Shown here piece by piece: positions 47,683-58,141 of a stretch of 64,000 nt of DNA. Origin of the DNA: Paraspadella gotoi (lineage: Eukaryota > Chaetognatha); contig CM119270.1 in the NCBI GenBank assembly GCA_051294375.1, positions 1,834,091-1,898,090 on the forward strand. Reading direction: 5' to 3'. Position numbers and translations under genes: made by a program. The notes beneath the pieces are model-generated. The model had not been told where the DNA came from. It did no database searches and saw only the letters and a list, made by a program, of their open reading frames with translations. Each line of letters opens with the position of its first letter. Positions within the stretch are counted from its first letter, which is position 1.

Positions 47683-47894
47683 CTAAACCAAGATTCAAAA
47701 ACTTCAATTGTGCCATTGTTCAAACTTTTCAAATGTTGTAAATACAAAAAATTATGAAAACAGACAACCAAAAAACAATTACATAGTGTCACACTAATTT
47801 TTGCATTAACTTTATCTAATGAGGTGATCAATCTTTAGCTGATCAATGATCATATGATTACTCCAGAATGAAATATATGCATATGTGGCGGTAT

Positions 47895-48480
47895 ATTAAC
47901 ACCACCCCACATCCACTATCATTCAGCCAATCCCATTGGTTCATAGGGGGAATGAACCATCCCAAGCGTTGCGTTCAATCCACAGTCCTAACGACTTTCT
48001 TCTGCATTGGCAAGCGAGACCTGGAGAACCTGAGTAATTTCTTCGCCTGGGGATCCTGTGGTGGTATTAATCACAGGCCTCACATCTACTATCGTTCAGC
48101 CAATCCCATAGGCTCATAGAGGGAATGCACCATCCCAAGCGTTGCATTCCATCACAAGTCCTAAATACGAACCTCCTCACCTCTGGCATTGCATCAACAC
48201 TCCAGTTCTATACTTATAAATTAGTAGATGTCCTCCGTAATGTGTAGATACCTAATAGTATTCTTCATTCTCTTCTAACTGTTGAACCTTAGGAAATCTT
48301 GATTGGTAAATACATTCCATAATCAGAATAACAAGCTATCACTAGAGGCTCTCACCATCTACTATCTTTCCAGCGCCAAATTTCATTGGCTCAGAGGGGG
48401 CGTTGATTTCCATCCATACATGGTTCCTAAACCTACAACGCGACTAACGACTTCCTTCTGCGTTGCCAAAGCATAACCGT
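47895..48480. repeat. Three diverged repeats with CACATCTACTATCGTTCAGC
   Basis: Similar segments start near 47906, 48079 and 48352 (CATCTACTATC, then CCAATCCCAT(T/A)GG, then TCATAG(A/G)GGGAATG), each followed by AGCGTTGC-type sequence. GC content is above the surroundings. Nature unknown; possibly an old SINE or satellite relic. Confidence 0.6.
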
Positions 48481-48706
48481 CTTAGGGTAACCGCGCCAGT
48501 GACAGGAGGCGTCACTGAGGTCGGAAGCTACCCAAAGTCAACAATGAGCATCACAAGCAACCCTGCTGTTGCCATACATAACAATTTTTTACATTCTTCT
48601 AAAGTTTGTTACACTAAGAACTAATCAAAACAGCTCAGTATTGCATACATTATTTTTTCAGCGGTTTCTTACCCTTACGATTCACATGGATAGCATGACC
48701 ACATTA

Positions 48707-50190
48707 CACTGGGGCGCAAAAAAAAGACACATTTTCACATCGAAAAACCGTATTGGATAGCTCAATTCTACTAATATATAGAAACATAAAACAATGTTTA
48801 TTGAGAGATAAAGCAATTGGTCCAAGTCCCAATAAATCGAGCAAAGCGTTCGAAAGTTATAGGACGTCAAAATCGATTGGTAAAAAAAATGGAAAAAAAA
48901 TTAGTTTCTTTTTTTAGTCAACAACAGTCAATAAGTTTTCCCTATTATAAATTGTTTATAATATGAAATTGGCTGAAAAAATTCAACATAGAATATCTGT
49001 AGGGATAGGTGTCAACCATTTTTTACCTAAAATCAAATTAACAACAAGTAAAAAAAAGATATAAAAGTAGAAAATCCTCTTTATCATTCGTCAGAAAAAT
49101 AAGTTTAACAAACAATGTCGGATCTTGCCGTACCGATATCTTTCAGTATATTAATTAATTAATTAATTTATTTTTTTGTGCATTAACTTTATCATAATTT
49201 GATGTTCTGAGATGATCATATAAGTATGAATGACTGACAAAGAATGGAGGGGGTCGGACAGACATGCGAACGACAATAGCTGAATGTATAGCCAGTCGGA
49301 ATCTGTTATTTAATTAATTAATGTCTTTTTGATTGATTAATTGATCTGCGAATAATTAATTTTTGATTAATTGACTAATTGATTAATTAACTGTTAATTA
49401 TTTTATTAATTATTATATCTTGCATTTACATTTAATATAAAAAGAAAAAAAAGCATAATCAATTAATGAAACAGGTTTTTTATTTTTTTCTATTTAAACT
49501 CATTTCCACTCAAACGATTCCATCAAAACTTGATTTCCAGCATAATCTCACACTTTCCTACCCCATACAAAATTTCAGGTCAATTGCCCCATCCACTTAT
49601 TTGTAATTGGTATTAAAATAGTAAAATATATTTTTTTGTTTTTTCCATTTAAACTCATTTCCACTTGGACGATTCCATCGAAACTTCATATACAGCTCAA
49701 TCACACACTTCCCTACCCACATACAATATTTTATTTTAATCCATCCATTCAATCACGAGTAATTGGTGTTTTTTGCTAAGGTGGGAGGGACGGACAAAGA
49801 GACAGACAGAAAAATGGATGGACATCATTTTTTTGGCATAATTGATCATAATTCGATGTTCTGACACGATATAAGTGAATGCCCGACAAGATTGAAGGGG
49901 CGGACCAACAGACTGACAAAGTAAATTATAGAGTCGGGATGTGCTGATAAGCAGATCCGACTAAAAATTATCATCAACTTAACCTCCAAAAATTATTTTT
50001 GCCCAATTCTGTATTCAGACTCTGACTTTAAAATATTGCTGTATTCTACTGGCTGAACCAATTAATTTTTTTTATATCAATTGATAGCTTTTTAAAAAGC
50101 TATACTTTTTATAACTATTTTTCCAAAATTAAAAAAGAAATATTGGGGGTATTTAGAGCTAAAAAATGTATCCTTTTTTGTGCCGCAGTG
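48707..50190. mobile_element. Possible Tc1/mariner-type non-autonomous element (1.48 kb, TA-flanked)
   Basis: The left end CACTGGGGCGCAAAAAAAAG and the inverted right end CACTGCGGCACAAAAAAGG are followed by ACACATTTT and ATACATTTT. TA dinucleotides flank both (48705-48706 and 50191-50192), as expected for Tc1/mariner insertion. The interior contains GGAC-family and TTAATTAA repeats and no transposase frame. Only the right end recurs, at 57371. Confidence 0.55.
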
Positions 50191-50324
50191 TAGTAAGATA
50201 AAAAAAAATATATACATTATATACAAACAGCTATACATAAAGAGAGACCGACAGATCGAGTGATCAATTAAAATAAAAGAGAGTCGCGGGGCAACAATCA
50301 AATCGTTCCGAGGATCTAATTTAC

Positions 50325-50431
50325 TTTTTGTTGTTATAGGCGCAGTATGGAACATCGGGTGGCACAGCATAATCATAACTTGAAAATAAAAATTTATCAT
50401 CTTTTTCGGAGATTGATGGCTCGACTGCAAT
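50325..50431 (-). CDS. Receptor guanylate cyclase, extracellular juxtamembrane exon (PPDVPYC)
   Basis: Acceptor AATTTTCAG and donor AAAAA|GTAAAT bound 107 nt reading IAVEPSISEKDDKFLFSSYD then YAVPPDVPYCAYNNK plus AA, which completes Lys with the transmembrane exon. Receptor cyclases carry a PP.D.P.CGF....C motif just outside the membrane; VPPDVPYCAY is a recognisable variant. The copy at 57.51-57.61 kb has lost one base and is frameshifted. I found no confident exon upstream of this one. Confidence 0.72.
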
Positions 50432-50734
50432 CTGAAAATTTAATTAAATAGACATATGAAAAAATAGATATACATATAATAGAGTTGAGCTTTCGGAAAC
50501 CAGAAATTTATTTGAGTAAACAAGGACATTTAGACGTGAGATAGTATAATTATTGAGCACAAAAAATATTTTGATCATATGGTTTGGGGAACAGTATCTG
50601 CCTCTGTATATCTTCTAAAATAGTAAATTCAAAATAATATTTTTTTTCAATTTTGATCCACTTATCATCGTGAATTTCTTTTGTTTCGTTGTGTTTGAAA
50701 TAATAAGAAGAAGTTTGAATGCTTGTCATTTACA

Positions 50735-50810
50735 ACACAATTTTATTGATACATGTATGTAGCAATAGATTTATTGGTACATGTACGTCACTATGTACCA
50801 ATAAAATCGT
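50735..50810. repeat. Tandem/inverted TTGGTACATGTACGTCACTA motif
   Basis: Palindromic TACATGTA and flanking ATTGGTACA...TGTACCAAT segments, about two units here and three at 57915-58018. Confidence 0.75.
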
Positions 50811-51654
50811 TGTTGAATGAGAGAAAAAATTCAAACTTTTCTATGATCCACTATCAAAATATTGAGAAAAAGATTATACTTTGTGCAATTTTTAGTCGGA
50901 CTGCTATCAGCAGGATTCGACTCAATAATTCAACTTTGTCGGTCCTCGGTCCCACCCCTAAATCTTGTGGTAAATAATTTTTCACATTAGAAAAGTAATA
51001 AATGCTAAATTAAGCACAAAAACAAACGATGTCCGCGTTCCCCGTCTCCGTCTGGTCGAGAGGTCCTCCCACTTTTTCATTAAACTCCAATTACTCGTAA
51101 TTGATAGATGGATTGAATAAAATTTTGTGTGGTGTTTAGGAAAGTGTATGATTGAGCTGGAAAATAAGTTTCGATGGAATGGTGCGAGTGGAAATGGATG
51201 TTAATAGGAAAAAAACATAAGTCAATTAACTTAAATTTCTTTTTACTAATTTTACACATAATTACTCAAATAATCATAATTGGATGATAGCATGATTGGA
51301 ATTAAATTGTGTGTGTGGGTGGGGAAAGTGTGTTAGTGAGTTTGATATAAAGTTTTAATGGAATCGTGCAAGTGAAATGAATTTAAATAGAAAAACATAA
51401 GTCACACTTTTTTTAATTTTTTAATAATTTAATCCATAATTAAATCTTAATTAATATTTAATATAATCTAATAGATTGAGATTAAAGTTATGTTTTTGGT
51501 GTGTGTGGTAGTAGGAAATGTGTGATTGAGCATGATATAAAGTTTGGAATCGAGAGTGAAATATAGTTTGATGAAAAAAGCCAAAGTCAAGTTGACTGTG
51601 AGAAAAGATGTTTAAGTTAATTAATTGAATTAATTATATACGTGATAAAATGAT

Positions 51655-52020
51655 ACACTTTGAAAAAATGATGCAAGATAAAAAATCTATGCATATTGAA
51701 AAAATATGATTCAAGTTGAAAGATTGATGCAGATGAAAGAATGATCCAAGTTAAAGAATGATGCAGAGTTGAAAAATTGTTCAAGTGAAAGAAATGATTC
51801 AAGTTGAAAAAATGACAGTTGAAAAAATATGCAAGTTGAAAAAATGATTCAGAGTTGAAAAAAATGATGCTGAGTTAAAAGAAATAATGCGAGTGGAAAA
51901 AATGATAGATGAGTGAAAAACAGATATGCAGTTGAAAAATGAAGCAAGTTGAAAAAAAGCAAGTTAAAAAATAATGCAAATTTATATGACGAGTTAAGAA
52001 AATGATGCATGTTTAAAAAA
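51655..52020 (-). repeat. 18-bp minisatellite in reverse orientation
   Basis: GTTGAAAAAATGATGCAA units are the exact complement of TTGCATCATTTTTTCAAC; about 18 imperfect units. Copy at 58880-59215. Confidence 0.88.
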
Positions 52021-52392
52021 ATAATAATAATTAAAAATTATTTGTAATTTATTTATTTATTTTTTTATTTCCTATTTATTTAATTAATTACAGTTTAATT
52101 ATGTGGGCAGGTCGACATTGTTTGCTATTTGATTCTACTTTTAAAATATCAAATTTTTTAAATTTTTTTTTTATCTAAAAATAAATATTGAAAACTAATG
52201 CAAAAAATGCTAATGCTAATTGCTAAAGCTAAGCTAATGCTATTTAAAAAAAATTGGTCCATGAAAGTTTTCTCAGAAATTTATTATGTAGTTTCGTTAG
52301 GAAGGTTCCCAAATCTTCTGACCCACTCCATTGACATAGATTCGCTCTATCTTAACCCTAACGTCTAACTAAATATGCTTCATTTTTTTTAC

Positions 52393-52457
52393 CGGAACTG
52401 TGCGAAATCTTTACTTTCATCATAATAAAATGAAAGACATGGACCGCTTCCAATTTT
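52393..52457 (-). CDS. Candidate upstream exon, unassigned
   Basis: Between a TTTTTTAG acceptor and a TTCCG|GTAAAA donor the minus strand reads KIGSGPCLSFYYDESKDFAQ and F plus two bases, without stops. It lies upstream of the juxtamembrane exon, but its phase does not join that exon and the 59.6 kb copy is disrupted. It could be part of the extracellular domain or chance. Confidence 0.2.
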
Positions 52458-52624
52458 CTAAAAAACACAACGATCGTAATCAATGGTATTAAATCTTAAA
52501 AGGCAAAATGTTATTAAAAAAGCATATTTAAAATTATTAAGCATTAATTCCATCCTCCTCTAAAAACGAATATACAACTCAAGTTTGAAACTGATGTGAG
52601 CAAAATATTAAAATGTTTTTAATG

Positions 52625-52660
52625 TATAAAAGCGCGTCGGAGTAGGTCTCTCACTGAACC
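52625..52660 (+). promoter_or_regulatory. TATA-box and initiator-like motif
   Basis: TATAAAAGCG is followed about 28 bp later by CTCTCACTGAACC, a spacing and context that resemble a core promoter. The same arrangement occurs at 59852-59885 in the duplicate block. Downstream sequence has a CT tract and AATAAAG near 53107. It could be a retroelement LTR promoter; no retroelement protein was seen. Confidence 0.3.
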
Positions 52661-53686
52661 CCCTGTGGGCGAACAACTACAACCGAACAACTCGGTCAAA
52701 CTGGCCCTCGATCGTTTTCTCTCTCTCTCTCTCTCACTCCTTGTTAAATTCTTGTTATAGACTTAGTGTTAAAGGGTTTATAATTATTTTGTCTGAATGG
52801 AGCCCTGCATTTTATTTTTGAAAGGCTCAAATCAGCTTAAATTTAAATTTGAATATCTGTCGTCTCATTGGTTAATAATAACTATTTTGGTTTTTTTTTA
52901 TTAATATCAAAAAGATATAACACAGTAACGGTTATCACAATTACTCAATAATCCTCTGAGACCATCAGGTATTAAATGAAGTTTCTAATTTTACTTGAAT
53001 ATGGTTTTGGAGCTTTGAGCAGAAGCTGCGTCTCTGCTCTGCTGCTGCTTGTTCTCTTTTCTCTGCAGCAGCTACTCATATTCATGACTGTTGGATATTG
53101 AATACTTAGTAATAAAGTTACTATTCTATTTTATATCTTTTGGTGTTTGGACTGAGTTAATATTAAGTCGTGATTAACACTATGCAAAAGAAAGTTCTCA
53201 TCTGAAGCTGTTTATTGTTATTAACTTGTTGAAAAATAAATCATTTTATAATGTAAAATTTGTTGCGTCCACTCCACTATGGTGGGTTTTACATAAAATT
53301 ATTGAGTTAAGGATTGGGAACGAGGCTCAAGGGTAGGATGATGGATCCAAGCTATTACTATGGTCTTGTGTAAAGCTGTGATTAATTTAAAATATATTAA
53401 TTTATGTTATGTAAAAAATTAAATACATTTAAATATATATTTTTTAATATATAAAGAAATATATAATATATTTCAATATTTTAATTTTGAATACTTGTCT
53501 TAATATTTTATACTCATGAATGAATATCTCGTGTAAATGTTCAGTACCTTCATATATTCCATAAGTGCATATTGTGGGGTGCATTCTCCATTGGAGAGAA
53601 TGTAAGTCCGAATTGGAGCCTTTATACTAAAAAATAAAATCTAAATTAGTTATCACAATTATTTTAATTATTGCTGAAGAGATAGT

Positions 53687-54150
53687 AATTCGTATTGTTA
53701 TGCGCTGTGTTAATGAACAGACGCGTTCGATTTTTATACGTAGCTAGTCCTGGAGCTTCGGATATCACCGGCGTGTAACACCGTGTTACCAGGGGGTTAA
53801 GCGCCCGCGCCTCCTTAAAACTGGCTAGGCGCCACCGGGACTAGAACCACAGACTTGGGTTGGGCTCGGAAGGCGAATCGACTTGCCCCTTCTGGCACCA
53901 ATGGCCACTGATGAACGCGTTGGTGGATTTTAGTCCACCAATAACATCCCCCCTCCCGTAGGGAGAAGGTCTGTTTGCGCTCTCTTCAGTGAATTGTTGT
54001 TGTTTTCGGGGTTAGAAAAGTTCATCGCCAGTTTGAGCATGTCCCCTGAAAAGTGTTGTTGTTGCTGTTGAGAGTGGTTCGAAGTTATGGGCTCACCAAT
54101 AAAGAACAGTAATTATTGTTATATCGGATGTTAATGACAGAACCGTTCAA
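53687..54150 (-). mobile_element. tRNA-like SINE family member with extension
   Basis: Contains the GGTGTTAC/GTAACACC palindrome, the box-like region around 53800-53850, and the TGGTGGATTTTAGTCCACCA hairpin at 53921-53940. A 150-bp extension with (GTT)n is shared with 60926-61320. Confidence 0.6.
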
Positions 54151-54157
54151 ATATAGC

Positions 54158-54380
54158 AGTCCAGTCGGTCGGTCGATGTCGGAAGCGTTGTCGGGGACCG
54201 TGGCACGTCGGTCGGGTCGGTCGGGTCGTCGGTCGGTCGGTCGAGTCGGTCGGTCGGTCGGTGATTCCAAGTTCGGTCGGTGCCCGGCTCGGGTCGTCGT
54301 GTCCGCCTCGGGTCGGTATATCGGCTCGGTCGGGGACTCGGGCTCGGGTCGGTCGCCTCGGATCGGTCGGACGGAATGAG
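54158..54380. repeat. GC-rich (TCGG)n island
   Basis: GGTCGGTCGGTCGG and GGGTCGGTCG units form the most GC- and CpG-rich segment of the window and continue as a GC-rich shoulder to about 54600. Overlapping frames on both strands (TDRPTRPT, SGRSGRRS) arise from the repeat. Confidence 0.85.
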
Positions 54381-54599
54381 ATCCAGTGGAGAGGATATGA
54401 GAGGAGATGGGTGTCGCGTGACGATCGTGTTAATGAGCTGGTTCGGCGCATTGTTATGTGCGTCGGACGTTCTGAAGATTTGGGAGGGTGTAGTGGGAGG
54501 CGGTGCATGTAGCACAGACTCATTGTTGTGTCGGCCCATGACGTCGATCGTCGGAATCGGTCCGGATCGGATTCTCAAACCCTCGAAAATTCTTCCATT

Positions 54600-55485
54600 C
54601 GAACCGGAAGAAAAAAATTTCGTGAAAACAAAAATTCACTATCGGAAAAAAAAGAAGGAAAATTGAAGGGTTCGGTCTTTTATTTATTCACTTTTTCTCC
54701 GATATTTTATAATGTTCATCTTTTTCGCTCGATTGTAATTCTTGATTTCATAATGTAAGAGTTTAATACTGAAATATGAGCGATTTCAGAGTGTTATGCT
54801 GGGTGGAGAAAGCGAGCAGAAGATAAAAGCGGGTGACTCAGATACAGAGAGAGGCTGATTATGGGGCTCAGACAGGAAGATGTTAGACCTGCGGGGAAGA
54901 GAAAAAGATAAACTAGAAGCGGAACGAGAAGAGAAGTTGAAAAAGTAAAGAGAAAACCAAATAAAAATCGAAGAGCGACGTGAGAGATAAGTAAGTTTCT
55001 TAGTTATATCAACAAAAGAAGATGATCATGACATCGCAAAATTGGTCGAAGAAGACGAAGAAAAAATAGGGAGAAAAAGGACAAGGCAGATAATAGAAAT
55101 GAAAAAAAAGAGATCAGCGTGAGGAGGTGTATAAGATAAGTAGAAAAAAACATAGGGAAAAAATCATAGAAGGCGAGAAAGCGATGTATTTACTGAAGGG
55201 GAAATAAAGGGTAGAAACAGACAAAAGAGAGGTTTTATGTGACGAAGATAGGTCTAGCGCTAGAGAATTGCGTAATTCGAATGAAGGAGGGAATTGGATT
55301 AGCGCGGAAAGGTTCGGAGTTGGGAGGTGGATGGAATGTGATGGATGGAATTGGGCTCAATGGGTGGTGTTGGGAGTTGCGGTTGGATTTTAGGGGAATG
55401 AAAATGAAAAGTCGGCGGAAGCAACGAAAAAGGGAGATACTTGAAGAAGGATTGAACAGAAAAATTATCGAAAATTGATTAGGGT
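54600..55485. other. Purine-rich stretch, no supported gene
   Basis: Strong G/A bias on the plus strand. Glu/Lys/Arg-rich frames are interrupted by regular stops. The 79-codon plus frame at 55239-55478 has no motif. Confidence 0.45.
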
Positions 55486-55509
55486 TGAGAGAGAGAGAGA
55501 GAGAAGCAG

Positions 55510-55564
<55 letters not shown>

Positions 55565-55578
55565 AGAGAAGGAGAGAG
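55486..55578. repeat. GA-rich microsatellite
   Basis: Interrupted (GA)n; it makes the Ser/Leu tract of the 218-codon minus frame at 55235-55891, which is therefore doubtful. Confidence 0.9.
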
Positions 55579-55939
55579 CATATTGAGGCGAGAACAAAAG
55601 AAATTTTTTTATTCCTCTATCATTTGCTTTGCGAAAATACAAATATATAACAATAAGAGAGAGGGAGCCAAGATAAGAAATGTTTGATTCCGCTGTCGAA
55701 CTCACACCGCAAGTCCGATGCGCGCGAAATGCACCTAAACCGACGAAATAAAAAAGATGGTGTTCCCTACACTCTCTAATTCGCCACGTTTTTACTTGTT
55801 TAAAACAGAAGGGAAAGGACAAGACGGCGGGAGACCCTGCGAAACTTCGGGCACATATGTTAATAAAAATATACGAAACTAACTTAGTCACGCAGAATTA
55901 ATCTATAAATATGAATTAGTTGACAATGTAATTACATTT

Positions 55940-56235
55940 TTTTAAAGATAGAGGTCCGCAGTAAAAAAACAGCAAAAAACCAAGTTTTTTTTTAAAAGTA
56001 TTTTTTTTTTGGGGCCCTTCATGCCGTCTTTAATCCCACATGTCCTCGGCGTGGTATTTATAACGCGTTCCGTCTTTTTCTTCGCTCCCTCTAGTCGGGC
56101 TCTTTTTGTTTTAACGGGCGGGAGCGTCTCGAGTTTGTTTACGAAAGAAAACAAAAATAACAACGCCCGGACAAAAGAGGGCGGATAAGATTTCTACTGG
56201 TTCTTCTTCCGCGTATCTTATCTTTTTTCTTCATT
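55940..56235. other. Unique-looking DNA, nothing recognised
   Basis: Balanced composition at 56010-56200; no frame with a motif. Confidence 0.4.
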
Positions 56236-56277
56236 CTCTTTCTCTCTCTCTCTCGTCTCTCTCTTCTCTCCTCTCGC

Positions 56278-56332
<55 letters not shown>
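56236..56332. repeat. CT microsatellite
   Basis: Interrupted then perfect (CT)n. GA tracts follow at 56462-56533 and 56690-56722 on either side of a 25-N gap (56416-56440). Confidence 0.92.
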
Positions 56333-56679
56333 ATTTCCATATTCTTTTTTTCCCTTATTTTTCAAATAATTCTCTTGGAGGGCCTGTTCGCATCTCCTAC
56401 AGAACTATTGTCCGTNNNNNNNNNNNNNNNNNNNNNNNNNATGTTGGGATAGACACCACACAGGAGAGAGAGAGAAGAGCAGAGAAAGAGAGAGAGAGAG
56501 GGCGAGAGAATAAGAAGAGAGAGAGAGAGAGAAGCTCTACCCCTTTACTCGTTAAAGAATCAGCAGTACTTATGGCGCCGCACGTAGCGTGAGCTATTCT
56601 CTACCGGGTTCGCGCCCTATTCGCGGCATCGTTTTTTACATAGTAACCCACATTAATATCTAAAAGAATTTTTTTGTAA

Positions 56680-56726
<47 letters not shown>

Positions 56727-57504
56727 AGCTGGACAGACGCTGCAGAGCCCGGAACTCGTTTTTAGAAGAAGCAGTACGGAAGAAAAAGAGAGAGAGAGAG
56801 CGACATATAATTAAAACGTTTTTGTTTTGTAAATAAAACATAACAAATACGAATATTGATATGAAACATGAGATTTTAAAGATCTTGATGATTAGAAGCC
56901 ATATATGAAATTCAACTCCCTATATATCCACACTTTCAAAGCCATGATTGCAAAAAGCGAGACCGAAAGTAAACCGAAAAAAAAAATCTAGACAGGAGGG
57001 CTTTGCCGCCGGCCTCGATAATAGAGGATATTTGTTTGTTTGATAAAGTAACAAAACATTTAATAACTGTCCTGACTCAATTTTAAGGACATCGATGATG
57101 ACAGCTGAATATAAATTATAATTAATCTATTAATTAATTAATTAATTATCTATTAATTAATTATTAATCTATAATTATTAATTAATTAATCAATTAATAA
57201 TTAATTATCGTAGGCAGATCCGACATTGTTTGCTCACACTTGTTTTATTTAATATCAATTGATGCTTTTTAAAAAGCTATACTTTTTATAACTATTTTCT
57301 AAAAATTAAAAAAAAGAAATAGTGGGGGTATTTGAGCTATCAAATTCTGTATCTTTTTTCGTGCCGCAGTGTAGTTAAAGAAAAAAAACATATTACATTA
57401 TATACAAACAGCTATCATAAAGACAGGACCGACAGATCGAGTGATCAATTAAAATAAAAGAGAGTCGCGGGGCAACAATCAAATCGGTCGAGGATCTAAT
57501 TTAC

Positions 57505-57610
57505 TTTTTGTTGTTATAGGCGCAGTATGGAACATCGGGTGGCACAGCATAATCATAACTTGAAAATAAAAATTTATCATCTTTTTCGGAATTGATGGCT
57601 CGACTGCAAT
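57505..57610 (-). pseudogene. Duplicate of juxtamembrane PPDVPYC exon (one-base deletion)
   Basis: Matches 50.33-50.43 kb almost base for base, with the same donor, and TTTTTAG as acceptor. Loss of one base after the IAVEPSI codons shifts the frame away from YAVPPDVPYC. Confidence 0.65.
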
Positions 57611-58107
57611 CTAAAAATTTAATTAAATACACATATGAAAAAATAGATATACATATAATAGAGTTGAGCTTTCTGAAACCAGAAATTTATTTGAGTAAAC
57701 AAACAAGGACATTTAGACGTGAGATAGTATGATTATTGAGCACAAAAAATATTTTATCATATGTTTGGGGAACAGTATCTCCTTTATCCTCTAAACTCCT
57801 TCTAAAATAGTAAATTTTCAAAATAATATTTTTTTTTCAATTTTGATCCACTTATCATCGTGAATTTCTTGTTTCTTGTTTCGTTGTGTTTGAAATAATA
57901 GAAGAAGTTTGAAGTACATGTACGTCACTATGTAGTATTTACCAATAATTTATTAGTACATGTACATCACTATGTACCAATAATTTATTGGTACATGTAC
58001 GTCACTATGTACCAATAAAATCGTTGTTGAAAGCAAATTCAAACTTCTTCTATGATCCACTGATCAAAATATTGAGAAAAGATTTATACTTTGTGCAGAT
58101 ACTTTTT

Positions 58108-58141
58108 AGTCGGATCTGCTCATCAGCAGATTCCGACTCAA
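58108..58141. repeat. Palindrome AGTCGGATCTGCT...AGCAGATTCCGACT
   Basis: Near-perfect hairpin with a 4-base loop at the edge of the GGAC family. Versions occur at 41612, 45118, 49932 and 50888, with a decayed one at 62288. Confidence 0.75.

Larger units (their letters stand above)
12580..50431 (-). other. Receptor-type guanylate cyclase gene (multi-exon, partial, 5' end not found)
   Basis: The exons below read in order as: juxtamembrane Pro/Cys segment, one transmembrane helix, kinase-homology domain (KHD), coiled-coil linker, guanylate cyclase domain. This is the intracellular layout of animal receptor guanylate cyclases, which make cGMP from GTP at the plasma membrane. The strongest family motifs are KLLWTSPELLRE and EGDIYSLGIIFHEI (KHD), KMLPEQIALQLTRGE (linker), MLCSDIVNFT and YETIGDAYIVVSG (cyclase). 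The segment equivalent to DFG, the piece between the 21.15 and 14.79 kb exons, and the extracellular domain were not found. The true length is uncertain because the middle of the locus is duplicated in this assembly. The second half of the active site is altered and the C-terminus is short, so the product may be a non-autonomous cyclase subunit or a decaying gene. Confidence 0.85.
50070..54150. repeat. 4-kb duplicated block, copy 1
   Basis: Matches 57245-61330 in the same orientation: juxtamembrane exon, GGAC unit, reversed 18-bp array, TATA-like motif and SINE. The copies differ by indels and in tandem copy number near 50750. Confidence 0.85.

Noticed and set aside
54131-54578. Overlapping 130- and 143-codon frames with TDRPT repeats
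   Set aside because: Both strands are open because of the TCGG tetranucleotide island and its lack of stop codons.
54790-55200. Glu/Lys-rich frame resembling a decayed coiled-coil gene with three stops
   Set aside because: Purine-rich DNA gives such residues by composition; stop spacing is as expected by chance and no splice sites separate the pieces.
55235-55891. 218-codon minus-strand frame, longest in the window
   Set aside because: Runs through a GA microsatellite; no domain, no hydrophobic or motif pattern, and codon use unlike the cyclase exons.
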